DNA of 42,159 nucleotides, from positions 1-42,159 of the forward strand of contig JAPPHC010000036.1 in assembly GCA_028821145.1 (NCBI GenBank), read 5' to 3'. The notes below the pieces were generated by a model. That model ran no database searches and was not told the DNA's origin. It worked only from the letters and a program-made list of their open reading frames with translations. Within the stretch, counting starts at the first letter, position 1. Every line of letters begins with the position of its first letter. Made by a program: the position numbers and the translations under genes. Positions 1 through 8,335 of the stretch are shown one piece after another. This stretch comes from Gammaproteobacteria bacterium. Lineage in GTDB: Bacteria; Pseudomonadota; Gammaproteobacteria; Steroidobacterales; Foliamicaceae.

Positions 1-322
1 AGTCGGGATGCTCCGGCAACACCACCGCGTAGCCGTGCGAGGCCCAGTGATCGGTGAGCCCGGCATAGCTCTCGCGATAGCAACCGAAACCGTGCGAATA
101 CACCACCAGCGGGAACGGCCCCCCGGCATCGGGATAGACGATCCTCGCGCGCAGGCTGCGCTGTCCGGGCTCGGCAGGCAGCACGTGGTTCTCGATAACG
201 TGAACGCCGTGCGGCCCCCAAGCGGTCTTGTAGGCCGCGGGCGCCTCATCGGCCGTTGCCGCAACCGACAACCACATCAAACCCAGGGTCAGCGCCAAAC
301 GTTTCGCGGTGATTGTTTGCAT
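1..322 (-). CDS. Exported alpha/beta hydrolase, N-terminal part (runs off window)
   Basis: Only the first 107 residues lie in the window; the gene continues beyond base 1. The protein begins with a Sec-type signal peptide (about residues 1-24, ending VAATA before DEAP). A beta strand and turn reading PLVVYSHGFGCYRESY follow at about residues 71-86. That is the HGxG oxyanion-hole region of dienelactone hydrolase, PAF-acetylhydrolase and chlorophyllase-like alpha/beta hydrolases. The nucleophile and the other triad residues lie outside the window, so the substrate cannot be given. The ATG start is supported by an AAAGGAG ribosome site about ten bases upstream. It is divergent from the protease gene at 443. 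Family assignment is fairly sure; the exact enzyme is unknown. Confidence 0.8.
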   Translation of the reverse strand, partial: MQTITAKRLALTLGLMWLSVAATADEAPAAYKTAWGPHGVHVIENHVLPAEPGQRSLRARIVYPDAGGPFPLVVYSHGFGCYRESYAGLTDHWASHGYAVVLPEHPD

Positions 323-383
323 GACGGAGATTTCTCCTTTTCCCTGCCGCGCAGTCGATGGGCGGCAGAAACGGTCTCATTGC

Positions 384-389
384 TATACT
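384..389 (+). promoter_or_regulatory. Possible -10 box for the protease gene
   Basis: TATACT lies 54 bases before the ATG at 443, in the 120-bp divergent spacer. No convincing -35 hexamer is visible at 16-18 bp spacing, so this is only a candidate. Nothing else in the spacer is recognisable apart from a short tRNA-like string treated under rejected items. Confidence 0.3.
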
Positions 390-442
390 GCGAAACGGAA
401 TGATAAGCCGGGGTTGGTGGGGTAGTTCAACGGATGTAGAAA

Positions 443-2812
443 ATGACGAAGACGAAAAGAGTAGCCCTGCTCGTGCTATCCACGCTTTTGATTTCCGCCT
501 GCGGAAGCAGCGGCGGAAACCAGATGCCCCCGCCTCCGCCGGTAACGCCCCCGCAGCCCGACCGTCCGGACCCCACCAGCTTTCCGGACGACCCGGGACT
601 GACCGCGGCGCAGGAGGCGGAGCGCATGGCGATCTCCGGTTCTCCCGAGTTCAGCGACCAATGGAGCCTTTCGGAAATCAGGGCCGACTACGCTTATGCT
701 CGCGGCTATACTGGCGCCGGCGTGACCGTAGGAATAATAGACACCGGCGCGGACCCCGATCACGTCGCGTTCGAAGGCAAACTGCACCCGCAGTCCGCCA
801 TCGCATGGCAGTTCTGCACGGACGGCACCTGCTCCTTTTCGGCGATTCGCGATACGGCGACGCACGGAACCGCGGTAGGTGGCCTGATTGCGGGCGCCAG
901 GCTGGGCAACCGGATGCACGGAGTCGCGTACGACGCGGAACTCCTGATGATAGGCATTCAACTGGGCCAAGGGACGCCTGAGTATCGTCCGGTGGACCTG
1001 AGTAACGGACCTTTGTATCGCAGCCTGGATGAGCAGGGCCAGGGCATCTATCGCCGCATCGGCGGACAGACCCGCATCGTCAATCACAGCTTCGGCTACG
1101 AAGGCGTGGTTACCGACTACACAGCCAGTGAAGTCCGGGGCGCTTTCGGGCGCACGATCGACGCTTTGCTGCAGGAAGGGACGCCGGACTCGGAAAAGAT
1201 GATCCTGGTGTGGGCAGCGGGCAATTCCTACGGAAAGTTCGATGCCCAAGGCAACATGGCAGACGCCTCATCACCCAATATCACCGCCGCCACGCCGCAC
1301 CTGTTCCCCGCACTGAGGGGGCATTTCATCACGGTCGTGGCTACGCAGTCCGACGGAACCATTGCTTCGTACTCCAACCGCTGCGGTGTAGCAGCCGATT
1401 TCTGCATGGCGGCGCCCGGGCACGGGGTTCTCGCGCCATGGGCCGGGAGTGAAGACGGCTATGGCCGGATTGGCGGCACGTCGGCGGCCGCTCCGCATGT
1501 AGCGGGCGCCCTGGCGCTGATGGAGGAAGCGTTTCGCGGACAACTGGGGTCCACCGAGATGGTCACGCGCCTTTTCGCCGCAGCCGACAAGGAAGGCATC
1601 TACGCGGACCGCAATACTTACGGTCAGGGGCTGCTGGACGTGGAGAAGGCCACCCGGCCCATCGGCGCCATGAGCGCCTCTCTTGCGCATACCCTGGAAG
1701 GACCGTCCGTGAACCTGGGAGGCAGCGCCGTGGCGGCAGGGCCGGCCTGGGGCGATGCGCTGCAACACGCGTTCGCCGGACGGGAACTGGCGGTGCTCGA
1801 CAGCCTGAACGCGCCGTTCTTCATTCCGATGGAAAGCTTCAATGCGCATTGGCCGCTGGATGACGCCTACAGGGCGGACCGGCAGTTCGCCCGGTTCGTC
1901 GGGCGTGCCACGGAAACCGGCCCGGCGGCCGCCGCGCTATCGGGCGACTGGACGGTTTCGTCGGCCGAAGGTCTTGCCCGCGCGCTCTACGATCGGGAGA
2001 ACGCCCGGCCAGTCTGGGCTCCGCCGGCGCAATTGCGGAACGCCTGGGTGGCGCTCGGGACTCCGGGGGTTGGCGTGGCGCGCGATCTGCTGAGGCTCGG
2101 CGATCATGGAACGCTTCGCAGCGGTTTCTTCCTTCAGAACCCGGGGATTGCGCGCGGCGACCGGTTGGCGGCTGCCGGACGAGCGCAGGGTGCATTCATC
2201 AACCTGGATCTCGGTGGCGGCGCCCGGAGACTGTTCGCGGAAATCGGTCTGCTCGGCGAGTCGGAGCGACTGCTGGGTGCGGGCGCCGAAGGAGCCTACG
2301 GGCGGTTAGCGGGAAGAACCTGGTTCTCGCGATTCCTGGTGGAGCGAGAGTTCGCAGGGGGACTCACGCTTATGGCCGTAGCGCAGGCGGGCTATACCTC
2401 GGGCGAGGCCGGCCGGGGGCTTTTCCGGGGAACGCGGGGCGTACTGAGCAGCGCGTTCAGCACGGGGCTCCAGTGGGGCAGCAAGGGTCCCGGCAAACCC
2501 GAGCGAGCGTGGTTCATGGTTTCGCAACCGCTAAGGAACGAGTCGGGCGGTCTTTACATGGACTATCCGACCGGCAGGACACGCGCGGGCGGCGTGCTGC
2601 GGGAAACGGCATGGATCGGCGCGGAGCCGAGCGGCCGGCAGATCGACCTGACGCTGGGCTACGAAACGGCGCTGCCCTCACCGGTCGCCGGGGGAACGGA
2701 CTGGCGGGTGCGGATTGAAGCCTGGCGCTCCTTCAGGCCCGGGCATCGCGCCGGGGCGCGGCCCGGGAATGCGCTCTACCTGGCGGTCTCCCGCGGCTTT
2801 AGCGGCAGCTGA
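443..2812 (+). CDS. Subtilisin-like (S8) serine protease lipoprotein autotransporter, SphB1-like
   Basis: This 789-residue protein starts with a lipoprotein signal peptide: the lipobox LISAC puts the lipidated cysteine at residue 20. A proline-rich stalk follows (about residues 28-45). The S8 domain spans about 85-400 and has a full triad: Asp100 in IIDTGAD, His141 in THGTAVGG, Ser347 in GGTSAAAPHVAG, with the oxyanion Asn261 in AAGNS. The last 230 or so residues alternate short amphipathic strands and glycines, like an autotransporter beta-domain, and end in LAVSRGFSGS. Bordetella SphB1 is a known protease with this combination of lipid anchor, subtilisin domain and barrel. It probably acts at the cell surface, maturing other secreted proteins or degrading external protein. 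There is no strong ribosome site before the ATG. The protease call is sure; the barrel call is good but not certain because the final residue is not aromatic. Confidence 0.88.
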   Translation: MTKTKRVALLVLSTLLISACGSSGGNQMPPPPPVTPPQPDRPDPTSFPDDPGLTAAQEAERMAISGSPEFSDQWSLSEIRADYAYARGYTGAGVTVGIIDTGADPDHVAFEGKLHPQSAIAWQFCTDGTCSFSAIRDTATHGTAVGGLIAGARLGNRMHGVAYDAELLMIGIQLGQGTPEYRPVDLSNGPLYRSLDEQGQGIYRRIGGQTRIVNHSFGYEGVVTDYTASEVRGAFGRTIDALLQEGTPDSEKMILVWAAGNSYGKFDAQGNMADASSPNITAATPHLFPALRGHFITVVATQSDGTIASYSNRCGVAADFCMAAPGHGVLAPWAGSEDGYGRIGGTSAAAPHVAGALALMEEAFRGQLGSTEMVTRLFAAADKEGIYADRNTYGQGLLDVEKATRPIGAMSASLAHTLEGPSVNLGGSAVAAGPAWGDALQHAFAGRELAVLDSLNAPFFIPMESFNAHWPLDDAYRADRQFARFVGRATETGPAAAALSGDWTVSSAEGLARALYDRENARPVWAPPAQLRNAWVALGTPGVGVARDLLRLGDHGTLRSGFFLQNPGIARGDRLAAAGRAQGAFINLDLGGGARRLFAEIGLLGESERLLGAGAEGAYGRLAGRTWFSRFLVEREFAGGLTLMAVAQAGYTSGEAGRGLFRGTRGVLSSAFSTGLQWGSKGPGKPERAWFMVSQPLRNESGGLYMDYPTGRTRAGGVLRETAWIGAEPSGRQIDLTLGYETALPSPVAGGTDWRVRIEAWRSFRPGHRAGARPGNALYLAVSRGFSGS

Positions 2813-2815
2813 GAG

Positions 2816-3457
2816 TTACTGTCCGGCGGTACCCGCGTCGCGTTCCACCGCGCGCACCCAGACGCGGCCGTCTTCGCCGAGTTCGGATACTTCAAGGCCC
2901 ACTCCGATCTCGTTGGCATAGGCCTGCAGGCGCTGCCGCACCCAGATGTCGTGGACTTCCGCTTCGGTCATGCTGTGTTGGCCGAGCCGCGTGCTCGCGG
3001 TCAGGACGCGCGACCAGGGCGACTGCCAGGCACGATAGCCCGGCTTGCTCTCGGTCTCGAAGATCAACTGGTAGTGGCAGGACGTGCGGTCGATCATGCC
3101 CACCATCACCATTTCCAGGTCGCCGGTGCGCTCGTAGTGCGATCGGATGCGCTTCAAAAGCGGCCGTAGCGTCTCGACCTCGTGCTCGATCAGGTCGTCG
3201 ATCATGCCGCGATCCTTGGCGAACTGCATCTGCGACAGCAACGCCTTCACCAACGCGTCGTTGATCTCATGCACGTAGGACTCGTCCTCGTGCATGGTCT
3301 TGATCACAACGCTCAGCGCCAGGCCCAGTTCGTGCTCACGGCCTTCAAGCCCGCTGCTGGCGCCGGCGAATTGCGCATCGCCGCTTGGTTCGGCTACGGC
3401 CAGCGACGACGCCATAAGCGCTGCGCAGGCAAAAAGAGTAATAGTGGTCTTTTTCAT
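2816..3457 (-). CDS. Periplasmic protein of unknown function
   Basis: I do not recognise this family. The 213-residue product starts with a clear Sec signal peptide (MKKTTITLF..., cleavage near AVAEPS). The mature part is mostly helical and charged (about residues 40-120), followed by a more mixed C-terminal half containing a lone cysteine in TSCHYQLIF. An upstream in-frame ATG would add 21 residues before the signal peptide, but TAGGAGA lies just before the ATG at 3457 and decides the start. The gene begins 10 bases after the stop of the exported SDR gene and is read in the same direction, so the two likely form an operon and act in the periplasm together. It converges with the protease gene, with 3 bases between the stops. 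Confidence 0.75.
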   Translation of the reverse strand: MKKTTITLFACAALMASSLAVAEPSGDAQFAGASSGLEGREHELGLALSVVIKTMHEDESYVHEINDALVKALLSQMQFAKDRGMIDDLIEHEVETLRPLLKRIRSHYERTGDLEMVMVGMIDRTSCHYQLIFETESKPGYRAWQSPWSRVLTASTRLGQHSMTEAEVHDIWVRQRLQAYANEIGVGLEVSELGEDGRVWVRAVERDAGTAGQ

Positions 3458-3467
3458 TGGTTGTCTC

Positions 3468-4307
3468 CTACCAGGGTAGAACCCGACCGTCGACGTTGAT
3501 CGGCAGTCCGGGGTCGTCAAGTGTAGCGTCGGCGATGATTTCCGCCATCCCGGCCGCGCTTTCTTCCGTAGTCAGCGCCTCGCCGGTGTAGCCGGATTCC
3601 CGCAGCAAGCGGGTATCGACCATGCCGGGCGAAATCAGCAGAACGGCTACGCCGCGCGGTTTCAGGTCGGTGCGCAGGGCCCGCCAGCCCATGTTAAGCG
3701 CCGATTTGCTCATGCGATAGAAATACATACCCCGCATGCGGCCCATCAGCGTCAGCGAAGCGACGCCGCTGGTGATCGCGACGATTTTTCCTCCGGCGGC
3801 CTCGACGTTGTCCGCGAGCGCCTCCGAGAGGCGCAGCGGAGCATAGACGTTCACGGCCATGGTCTGCTCGAAGCGGTCGTAATCCAGTCCGCCCAGGCTT
3901 TGTTCGGGCAGGGGACCAAGGACCGCCGCATTATTGATCAGCAGGTCGATGGGCTGGCCCGCGTGGCGATCAACGAGGGCGCGTATATGGTCCTCCCGGG
4001 TCACGTCCAGCAGCTCGACACTCAGGTTGGCGTATTCGGCGGCCAGGGCGTTCAGGTCGTCGGCCCGCTCCGGAGTCCGGCAGGTCGCGACAACATTCCA
4101 GCCCTGCTCCGCATACCATTCCGCAAAGGCCAGTCCGATTCCGCGACTCGTGCCGGTAATCAGGACCGTCGGCGGGGCGTCGTCCGCGGCCTGCGCCTCC
4201 TGTTCGGCGGCGGCAGCGCCCGGCAGGCTGAACACCAACCCCAGGACCATGACCGGCAACGGTGCAGCAAGGCCTGCCCGCACCGTCTTTCTGCGAAGTC
4301 GTTTCAT
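3468..4307 (-). CDS. Short-chain dehydrogenase/reductase with N-terminal export signal
   Basis: A 279-residue classical SDR. The Rossmann glycine motif TGTSRGIG is at residues 51-58, the structural NNAA motif at 125-128, and the catalytic set is Ser180 with YRMSK (Tyr197, Lys201). What is odd is the first 45 residues: a basic start (MKRLRRKTVR), a hydrophobic stretch and an AAAAEQ cleavage-like site. This looks like a signal peptide or membrane anchor, which ordinary cytoplasmic SDRs lack. The RR pair does not fit the Tat consensus well. The start at 4307 is preceded by GGGAGGA; the longer reading frame has no such site. It is the first gene of a two-gene unit with the unknown periplasmic protein. 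The substrate is unknown. A second SDR with a signal peptide lies at 27885-28679. Confidence 0.85.
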   Translation of the reverse strand: MKRLRRKTVRAGLAAPLPVMVLGLVFSLPGAAAAEQEAQAADDAPPTVLITGTSRGIGLAFAEWYAEQGWNVVATCRTPERADDLNALAAEYANLSVELLDVTREDHIRALVDRHAGQPIDLLINNAAVLGPLPEQSLGGLDYDRFEQTMAVNVYAPLRLSEALADNVEAAGGKIVAITSGVASLTLMGRMRGMYFYRMSKSALNMGWRALRTDLKPRGVAVLLISPGMVDTRLLRESGYTGEALTTEESAAGMAEIIADATLDDPGLPINVDGRVLPW

Positions 4308-4447
4308 GCGCAATCCTCCCTGAGCGCATTGTAAGCCAACCGACTTGCAGGTCATTTCAGCGGATTGAGGCTAAACTTGCCCATTCCGCCCGGCCGGGAG
4401 CTTACCGCCGGCGGCAATAAACGGGAATTTCCAAGGGAGTCTTCACA

Positions 4448-5698
4448 GTGGCGCAGACCAAGAGCACGAGCGCGACCGCGGCGCAACCCAGCTACATTCC
4501 GACACGCGAGGAACTGGTACTCGAGGCGCGCAAGCTGGTGCCGGTACTGCGCGAGCGCGCCCAGGCTACCGACGAGCTTCGGACGCTGCCGGATGAAACC
4601 GTGGCCGATCTGAAGGCGGCCGGAATCCACAAGATCTTCACGCCCAGGCGCTACGGCGGATTCGAGATGGACTGGGGCGCGCACGTGGACGTTTCGCGCG
4701 AACTCGGACGCGGCTGCGGGTCCACGTCCTGGGTGGCATCGGTGGTGATGTCCCACACCTGGATACTGGGGCGCTTTCCGGTGCGTGCGCAGGAGGAATT
4801 CTGGCCGGACAAGCCGGACGCGATCATCGCGACCGCCTTTGCCGGCGGCGGAACGATGGAGCCGGTGGACGGCGGCTTCGTGCTGAACGGCCAGTGGCGT
4901 TTCGCCAGCGGCGTGGACCACGCGAACTGCGCCGTCGTGGGCGGGCGCTACAACATCAAGAATCGTACTTCCGAGGGCAGGTTGAGATACCGGATGGCGC
5001 ACCTGCTACCGGAAGACTATGAGATCGTCGACACCTGGCATGCGGAGGGGCTGAAGGGCACCGGAAGCAAGGACATACTGGTCAAGGACCGTTTCGTGCC
5101 GGAGTACCGGACCGTGCGATCGGAGGAGCTGGCCGGCAAGGAACCCCCGGGGGCGAAGCTGCACGAGAGCTATATCTATCGCACCGAACTGGGACAGCTT
5201 TTCTATACGCTGCTGTGCGGGCCAATGCTGGGGGCGACCCGCGGCGGCCTGGAACACTACCTGGAACAGACACGGGAACGCACGGGGCAGATGTTCGGCG
5301 AGAGCATCGTCGAGCAGGTTCCGGTGCAGATCCGGGTCGCGGAATCCTTCGAGGAACTGCGGGTGGCCGACCTGATCACCGACAACCTGATGCAGTTCCT
5401 GCACGAGGCCGGCAGTTCCGGCAAGAGGATTCGCGGAATCGACCGTCTGCGCATCCGCCGGGAACCGGCCATGGCTTCCAAACTCTGCCTTAGCGCCATC
5501 GAGCGGCTGGCCAACATGATGGGCGTGACCGGGCAGACCGGCAACAACCCCGTGCAGCGCCACTACCGCGACATGCGCACGATCTCGACCCATGGCGGCC
5601 TCAACTGGGACACCGGGATGATGCCCACGGGCAAGCTGCTGCTGGGTGTGCCCACCGACGACCCGCTCACCGACGTCGATATCGAAAAGCCCTGGTAG
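4448..5698 (+). CDS. Flavin-dependent monooxygenase of the acyl-CoA dehydrogenase fold (HsaA-like)
   Basis: The 416-residue protein has the acyl-CoA dehydrogenase fold: N-terminal helical domain (about 15-130), beta domain with WRFASGVDHANCAVVGG (about 151-167), and C-terminal helical bundle with RHYRDMRT near residue 375. This pattern fits the two-component group D monooxygenases such as HsaA (steroid degradation) and 4-hydroxyphenylacetate 3-hydroxylase, which hydroxylate with reduced flavin supplied by a separate reductase. No acyl-CoA-type catalytic glutamate is evident. The start is GTG with AAGGGAG upstream. The transporter gene follows after 4 bases, so the carrier probably brings in the substrate. 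No flavin reductase is present in the window. The exact substrate is unknown; a steroid or phenolic compound is inference. Confidence 0.82.
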   Translation: MAQTKSTSATAAQPSYIPTREELVLEARKLVPVLRERAQATDELRTLPDETVADLKAAGIHKIFTPRRYGGFEMDWGAHVDVSRELGRGCGSTSWVASVVMSHTWILGRFPVRAQEEFWPDKPDAIIATAFAGGGTMEPVDGGFVLNGQWRFASGVDHANCAVVGGRYNIKNRTSEGRLRYRMAHLLPEDYEIVDTWHAEGLKGTGSKDILVKDRFVPEYRTVRSEELAGKEPPGAKLHESYIYRTELGQLFYTLLCGPMLGATRGGLEHYLEQTRERTGQMFGESIVEQVPVQIRVAESFEELRVADLITDNLMQFLHEAGSSGKRIRGIDRLRIRREPAMASKLCLSAIERLANMMGVTGQTGNNPVQRHYRDMRTISTHGGLNWDTGMMPTGKLLLGVPTDDPLTDVDIEKPW

Positions 5699-5702
5699 CG
5701 GC

Positions 5703-7028
5703 ATGAACAACACGCTGCAACGGCCCAGCCCGCTGGTGGCCTGGTACGCCGTCGGCGTGCTGATGATCGCCTTCATCTTCTCGTTCCTGGACCGGCTGAT
5801 CCTCTCGCTTCTGGTTCCGCCCATCATGCGGGACCTGCAGATCGACAACTTCGCCATCGGCCTGCTGGGAGGACTGTATTTCGCGGTCTTTTACGCGCTG
5901 ATGGGCCTGCCGATCGGGCGGCTGGCGGACCGCAGCAGCCGGCGGCTGATCGTGGCCGCGGGCATATTCCTCTGGAGCCTGATGACCGCCGCGTGCGGAC
6001 TGGCGCGAAACTTCTGGCACCTGGCGCTGGCGCGGGTGGGCGTGGGCGTCGGAGAAGCCACGCTGTCTCCCTGCGCCTACTCGCTCATCAGCGACTACTT
6101 TCCGAAGGACCGGATCGGAACGGCGCTGGGCGTGTTCCAGTGCGCCGCCTTCATCGGGGCGGGTGTCGCGTTCCTGGTGGGCGCCCAGGTCATCGAGCTG
6201 GTCGCGGCGATCCCCTTCGATCGGCTTCCCGCGGGGCTTGCCGACCTCTTGATGCAGTTCAAGCCCTGGCAGCTCGCGTTCATCATCGTGGGCCTACCCG
6301 GCGTGCTGGTGGCGCTGCTCGCGCTGACGATGCGCGAGCCACCGCGCCAGGGCCTGATGGAGGGCGTGGATCAGAAAATCCCCTGGCCCGTCGTGATCGA
6401 GTTCTTCTCGAAGCGGTGGCGCATGTTCCTGGCGCACTTCTTCGGCTTCGCCATCCTGGCCGCGCCGATCGCCAACCTGCTGCTGTGGGGACCGACGCAC
6501 CTGATCCGCAACCTCGGCTACACGGCATCCGAGGCGGGCCAATACCTGGGATGGATTCTCCTGATCTGCTCGCCGGCGGCGGTGTTCGCGGGCGGCTGGT
6601 TCACCGATTTCCTGAGAAGGCGCGGGCGCGTGGACGCTCCGCTCTGGGTGGGCATCATCGCGGCGGCGGCGCTGACTCCGCTGTGCCTTGTCACGACGCA
6701 ACTCGACAGCCCGTTCTGGACGATGGTGCTTTTCTGTCCCTACGCTTTCTTCGGATGCTTCGCGGTGGCCAGCGGCCCGGCCGCGCTGCAACTGGTGACG
6801 CCCAACCAGTTGCGCGCCACGGTCTCGGCGGTCTGGATGCTGGCGCTGAATATCCTGTCGGCAATCGCGGGTCCCACCGCGGTGGGCTTCGTCATCGACA
6901 GCGTGTTCGGCTACAACGAGGCCGTGGGCAGTTCAATCGCCCTGGTCGGCGCAATCGCTGCGCCCATAGCCGGCCTGTTCCTCTTTTACGGCCTCAAGCA
7001 CTTCCGCGCCGCCGCCCGCAACGCATAA
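5703..7028 (+). CDS. MFS transporter, spinster-like
   Basis: A 441-residue major facilitator protein with about 12 hydrophobic segments. The loop 2-3 signature appears as GRLADRSSRR (residues 76-85 region) after the N-terminal SFLDRLILSLLVPP segment. This spacing is typical of the spinster-like branch common in marine and aromatic-degrading Gram-negatives. The ATG at 5703 is 4 bases after the stop of the flavin monooxygenase gene; an earlier in-frame ATG lies inside that gene and would add a non-hydrophobic tail. The tight spacing implies co-translation and a shared pathway, with uptake or export of the monooxygenase substrate or product. It converges with moeA. The transported compound cannot be read from sequence. 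Confidence 0.85.
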   Translation: MNNTLQRPSPLVAWYAVGVLMIAFIFSFLDRLILSLLVPPIMRDLQIDNFAIGLLGGLYFAVFYALMGLPIGRLADRSSRRLIVAAGIFLWSLMTAACGLARNFWHLALARVGVGVGEATLSPCAYSLISDYFPKDRIGTALGVFQCAAFIGAGVAFLVGAQVIELVAAIPFDRLPAGLADLLMQFKPWQLAFIIVGLPGVLVALLALTMREPPRQGLMEGVDQKIPWPVVIEFFSKRWRMFLAHFFGFAILAAPIANLLLWGPTHLIRNLGYTASEAGQYLGWILLICSPAAVFAGGWFTDFLRRRGRVDAPLWVGIIAAAALTPLCLVTTQLDSPFWTMVLFCPYAFFGCFAVASGPAALQLVTPNQLRATVSAVWMLALNILSAIAGPTAVGFVIDSVFGYNEAVGSSIALVGAIAAPIAGLFLFYGLKHFRAAARNA

Positions 7029-7035
7029 CACTGCT

Positions 7036-8250
7036 TCAGAGGGCGTAGGAGTCGGCGAGGGCGCCTTCTTCGTGGCGGCCGCCGTCGAGGCGGAGCCAGC
7101 AGTGGGCGGCGGCGAGGGCGCCGGCCTGGCCGGGGCGTTGGGGGTGTACCAGCTTCAGCGCTCCTTTGTCGCTGTCGCGGCGGGCCAGCAGGAAGTGTGT
7201 GTAGCCTTCGCGCAAGTCGCAGGTATGCGCAAGCGGCACGGGCCGGGGTTCTTCGGCATTCATAGCGAGGATGGCGCGAATGCCGGGCCAGACAAGGAAA
7301 CGCATGCCCGCGGCCGTGGCCAGCGGATTGCCGGGAAGTCCGAATACAGGGGTCCCATCGTCCAGCAGCGCGAACAGGGCCGGTTTGCCGGGGCGCATGG
7401 CGACGCCGTGAAAGACGATCCGGGCCCCCAGCTCCTCGAGCGACTGCCTCAAGATATCGTGCCTCCCCGCGGAAGCCGACCCGCTAGAGACGAGTACCCG
7501 CGCGCCGGATTCGCGGGCCTCCTGAAACCCGCGCGCCAGGTCGCCGGGATCATCCCGAACGTGTCGCGCAAGCGCCACCGGAACCCCCCGTTCGGCGCAC
7601 CAGGCGGTCATCCAGGCTGCGTTTACGTTGGCTATCTGTCCCGGAACTAGCGGGCCGTCGGGAGGGCGCACTTCATCGCCCGTCGTCAGCAGGCCCAGCG
7701 GGGGCGGCTTGCGAACGTGCAACTCGCCGATTCCGGCGGCGGACAACAGAGCGACATGCCCGGCGTGCAGGCGCTTGCCGGTGAAATCGAAGGCGGCGCC
7801 GGCGGGATACTCCTCGCCCATGATGCGCAGGTTGCGTCCTTTTTCCGCAGGTTTCAGGAAGCGCAACACCGTCGAGCCGGACCGCTCGATCACGTCCGCC
7901 TGCTCCAGGGCCACGACCGTGTCCAGCGGGGGCGGCGTCAGGGCCCCCGTGGCGACGCGAAGGGCGCATCCGGACCCGGGTATCGCGGCCTCCTCGTGCA
8001 CGCCAACCTTCAGCTCGCCGGCAACGGGAAGCTCCACGGGGGAACCCTCCGTGGCGCCGGCCGCGTCCTCGGCGCGTATGGCGAAGCCGTCCATGGCCGC
8101 GTTGTTGAATGCCGGCGAGGCGACTGTGCCGATGACGGGCCGGGACGCAACCGCGCCAAGGGCCTGGCGGGCGGGAACCGCCTCCTCGGGACCCGGCGCA
8201 CAGGCCGCGGCGAGGGTGGTGCAAGCATCGTGATAGGGGATCAACTTCAT
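7036..8250 (-). CDS. moeA: Molybdopterin molybdenumtransferase MoeA
   Basis: A 404-residue MoeA: it inserts molybdate into adenylylated molybdopterin in the cytoplasm to finish the molybdenum cofactor. Visible family marks are NNAAMDGFA (about 49-57), the MoCF-domain segment LLTTGDEV, GVAMRPGKP and FGLPGNP. Length is as usual for MoeA. The loop that normally reads SGGVSVG is here SSGSASAGRHD, a noticeable deviation near the active site. No other molybdenum cofactor gene is in the window, so it stands alone. It is divergent from the RND gene and converges with the MFS gene. The start at 8250 fits the normal N-terminus (KLIPYHDA). Confidence 0.92.
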   Translation of the reverse strand: MKLIPYHDACTTLAAACAPGPEEAVPARQALGAVASRPVIGTVASPAFNNAAMDGFAIRAEDAAGATEGSPVELPVAGELKVGVHEEAAIPGSGCALRVATGALTPPPLDTVVALEQADVIERSGSTVLRFLKPAEKGRNLRIMGEEYPAGAAFDFTGKRLHAGHVALLSAAGIGELHVRKPPPLGLLTTGDEVRPPDGPLVPGQIANVNAAWMTAWCAERGVPVALARHVRDDPGDLARGFQEARESGARVLVSSGSASAGRHDILRQSLEELGARIVFHGVAMRPGKPALFALLDDGTPVFGLPGNPLATAAGMRFLVWPGIRAILAMNAEEPRPVPLAHTCDLREGYTHFLLARRDSDKGALKLVHPQRPGQAGALAAAHCWLRLDGGRHEEGALADSYAL

Positions 8251-8285
8251 TCAACAGCCGGAACAATGGTTTTGAGTCTTTTCGT

Positions 8286-8291
8286 TATACT
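8286..8291 (+). promoter_or_regulatory. Possible -10 box upstream of the RND gene
   Basis: TATACT lies about 45 bases before the RND start, in the spacer divergent from moeA. The same hexamer occurs upstream of the protease gene at 384. No good -35 match is visible at the right distance, so confidence is low. Confidence 0.25.
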
Positions 8292-8335
8292 CCAACTCAA
8301 ACGCGAAGTCAGCGGGGGTGGCGGCGCCATTTCGC

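Noticed and set aside
405-435. tRNA-Gly-like string (GGTAGTTCAACGG) just before the protease gene
   Set aside because: It resembles the D-arm of a tRNA, but no anticodon arm or TTCGA-type T-arm follows and the next bases are the protease coding sequence.
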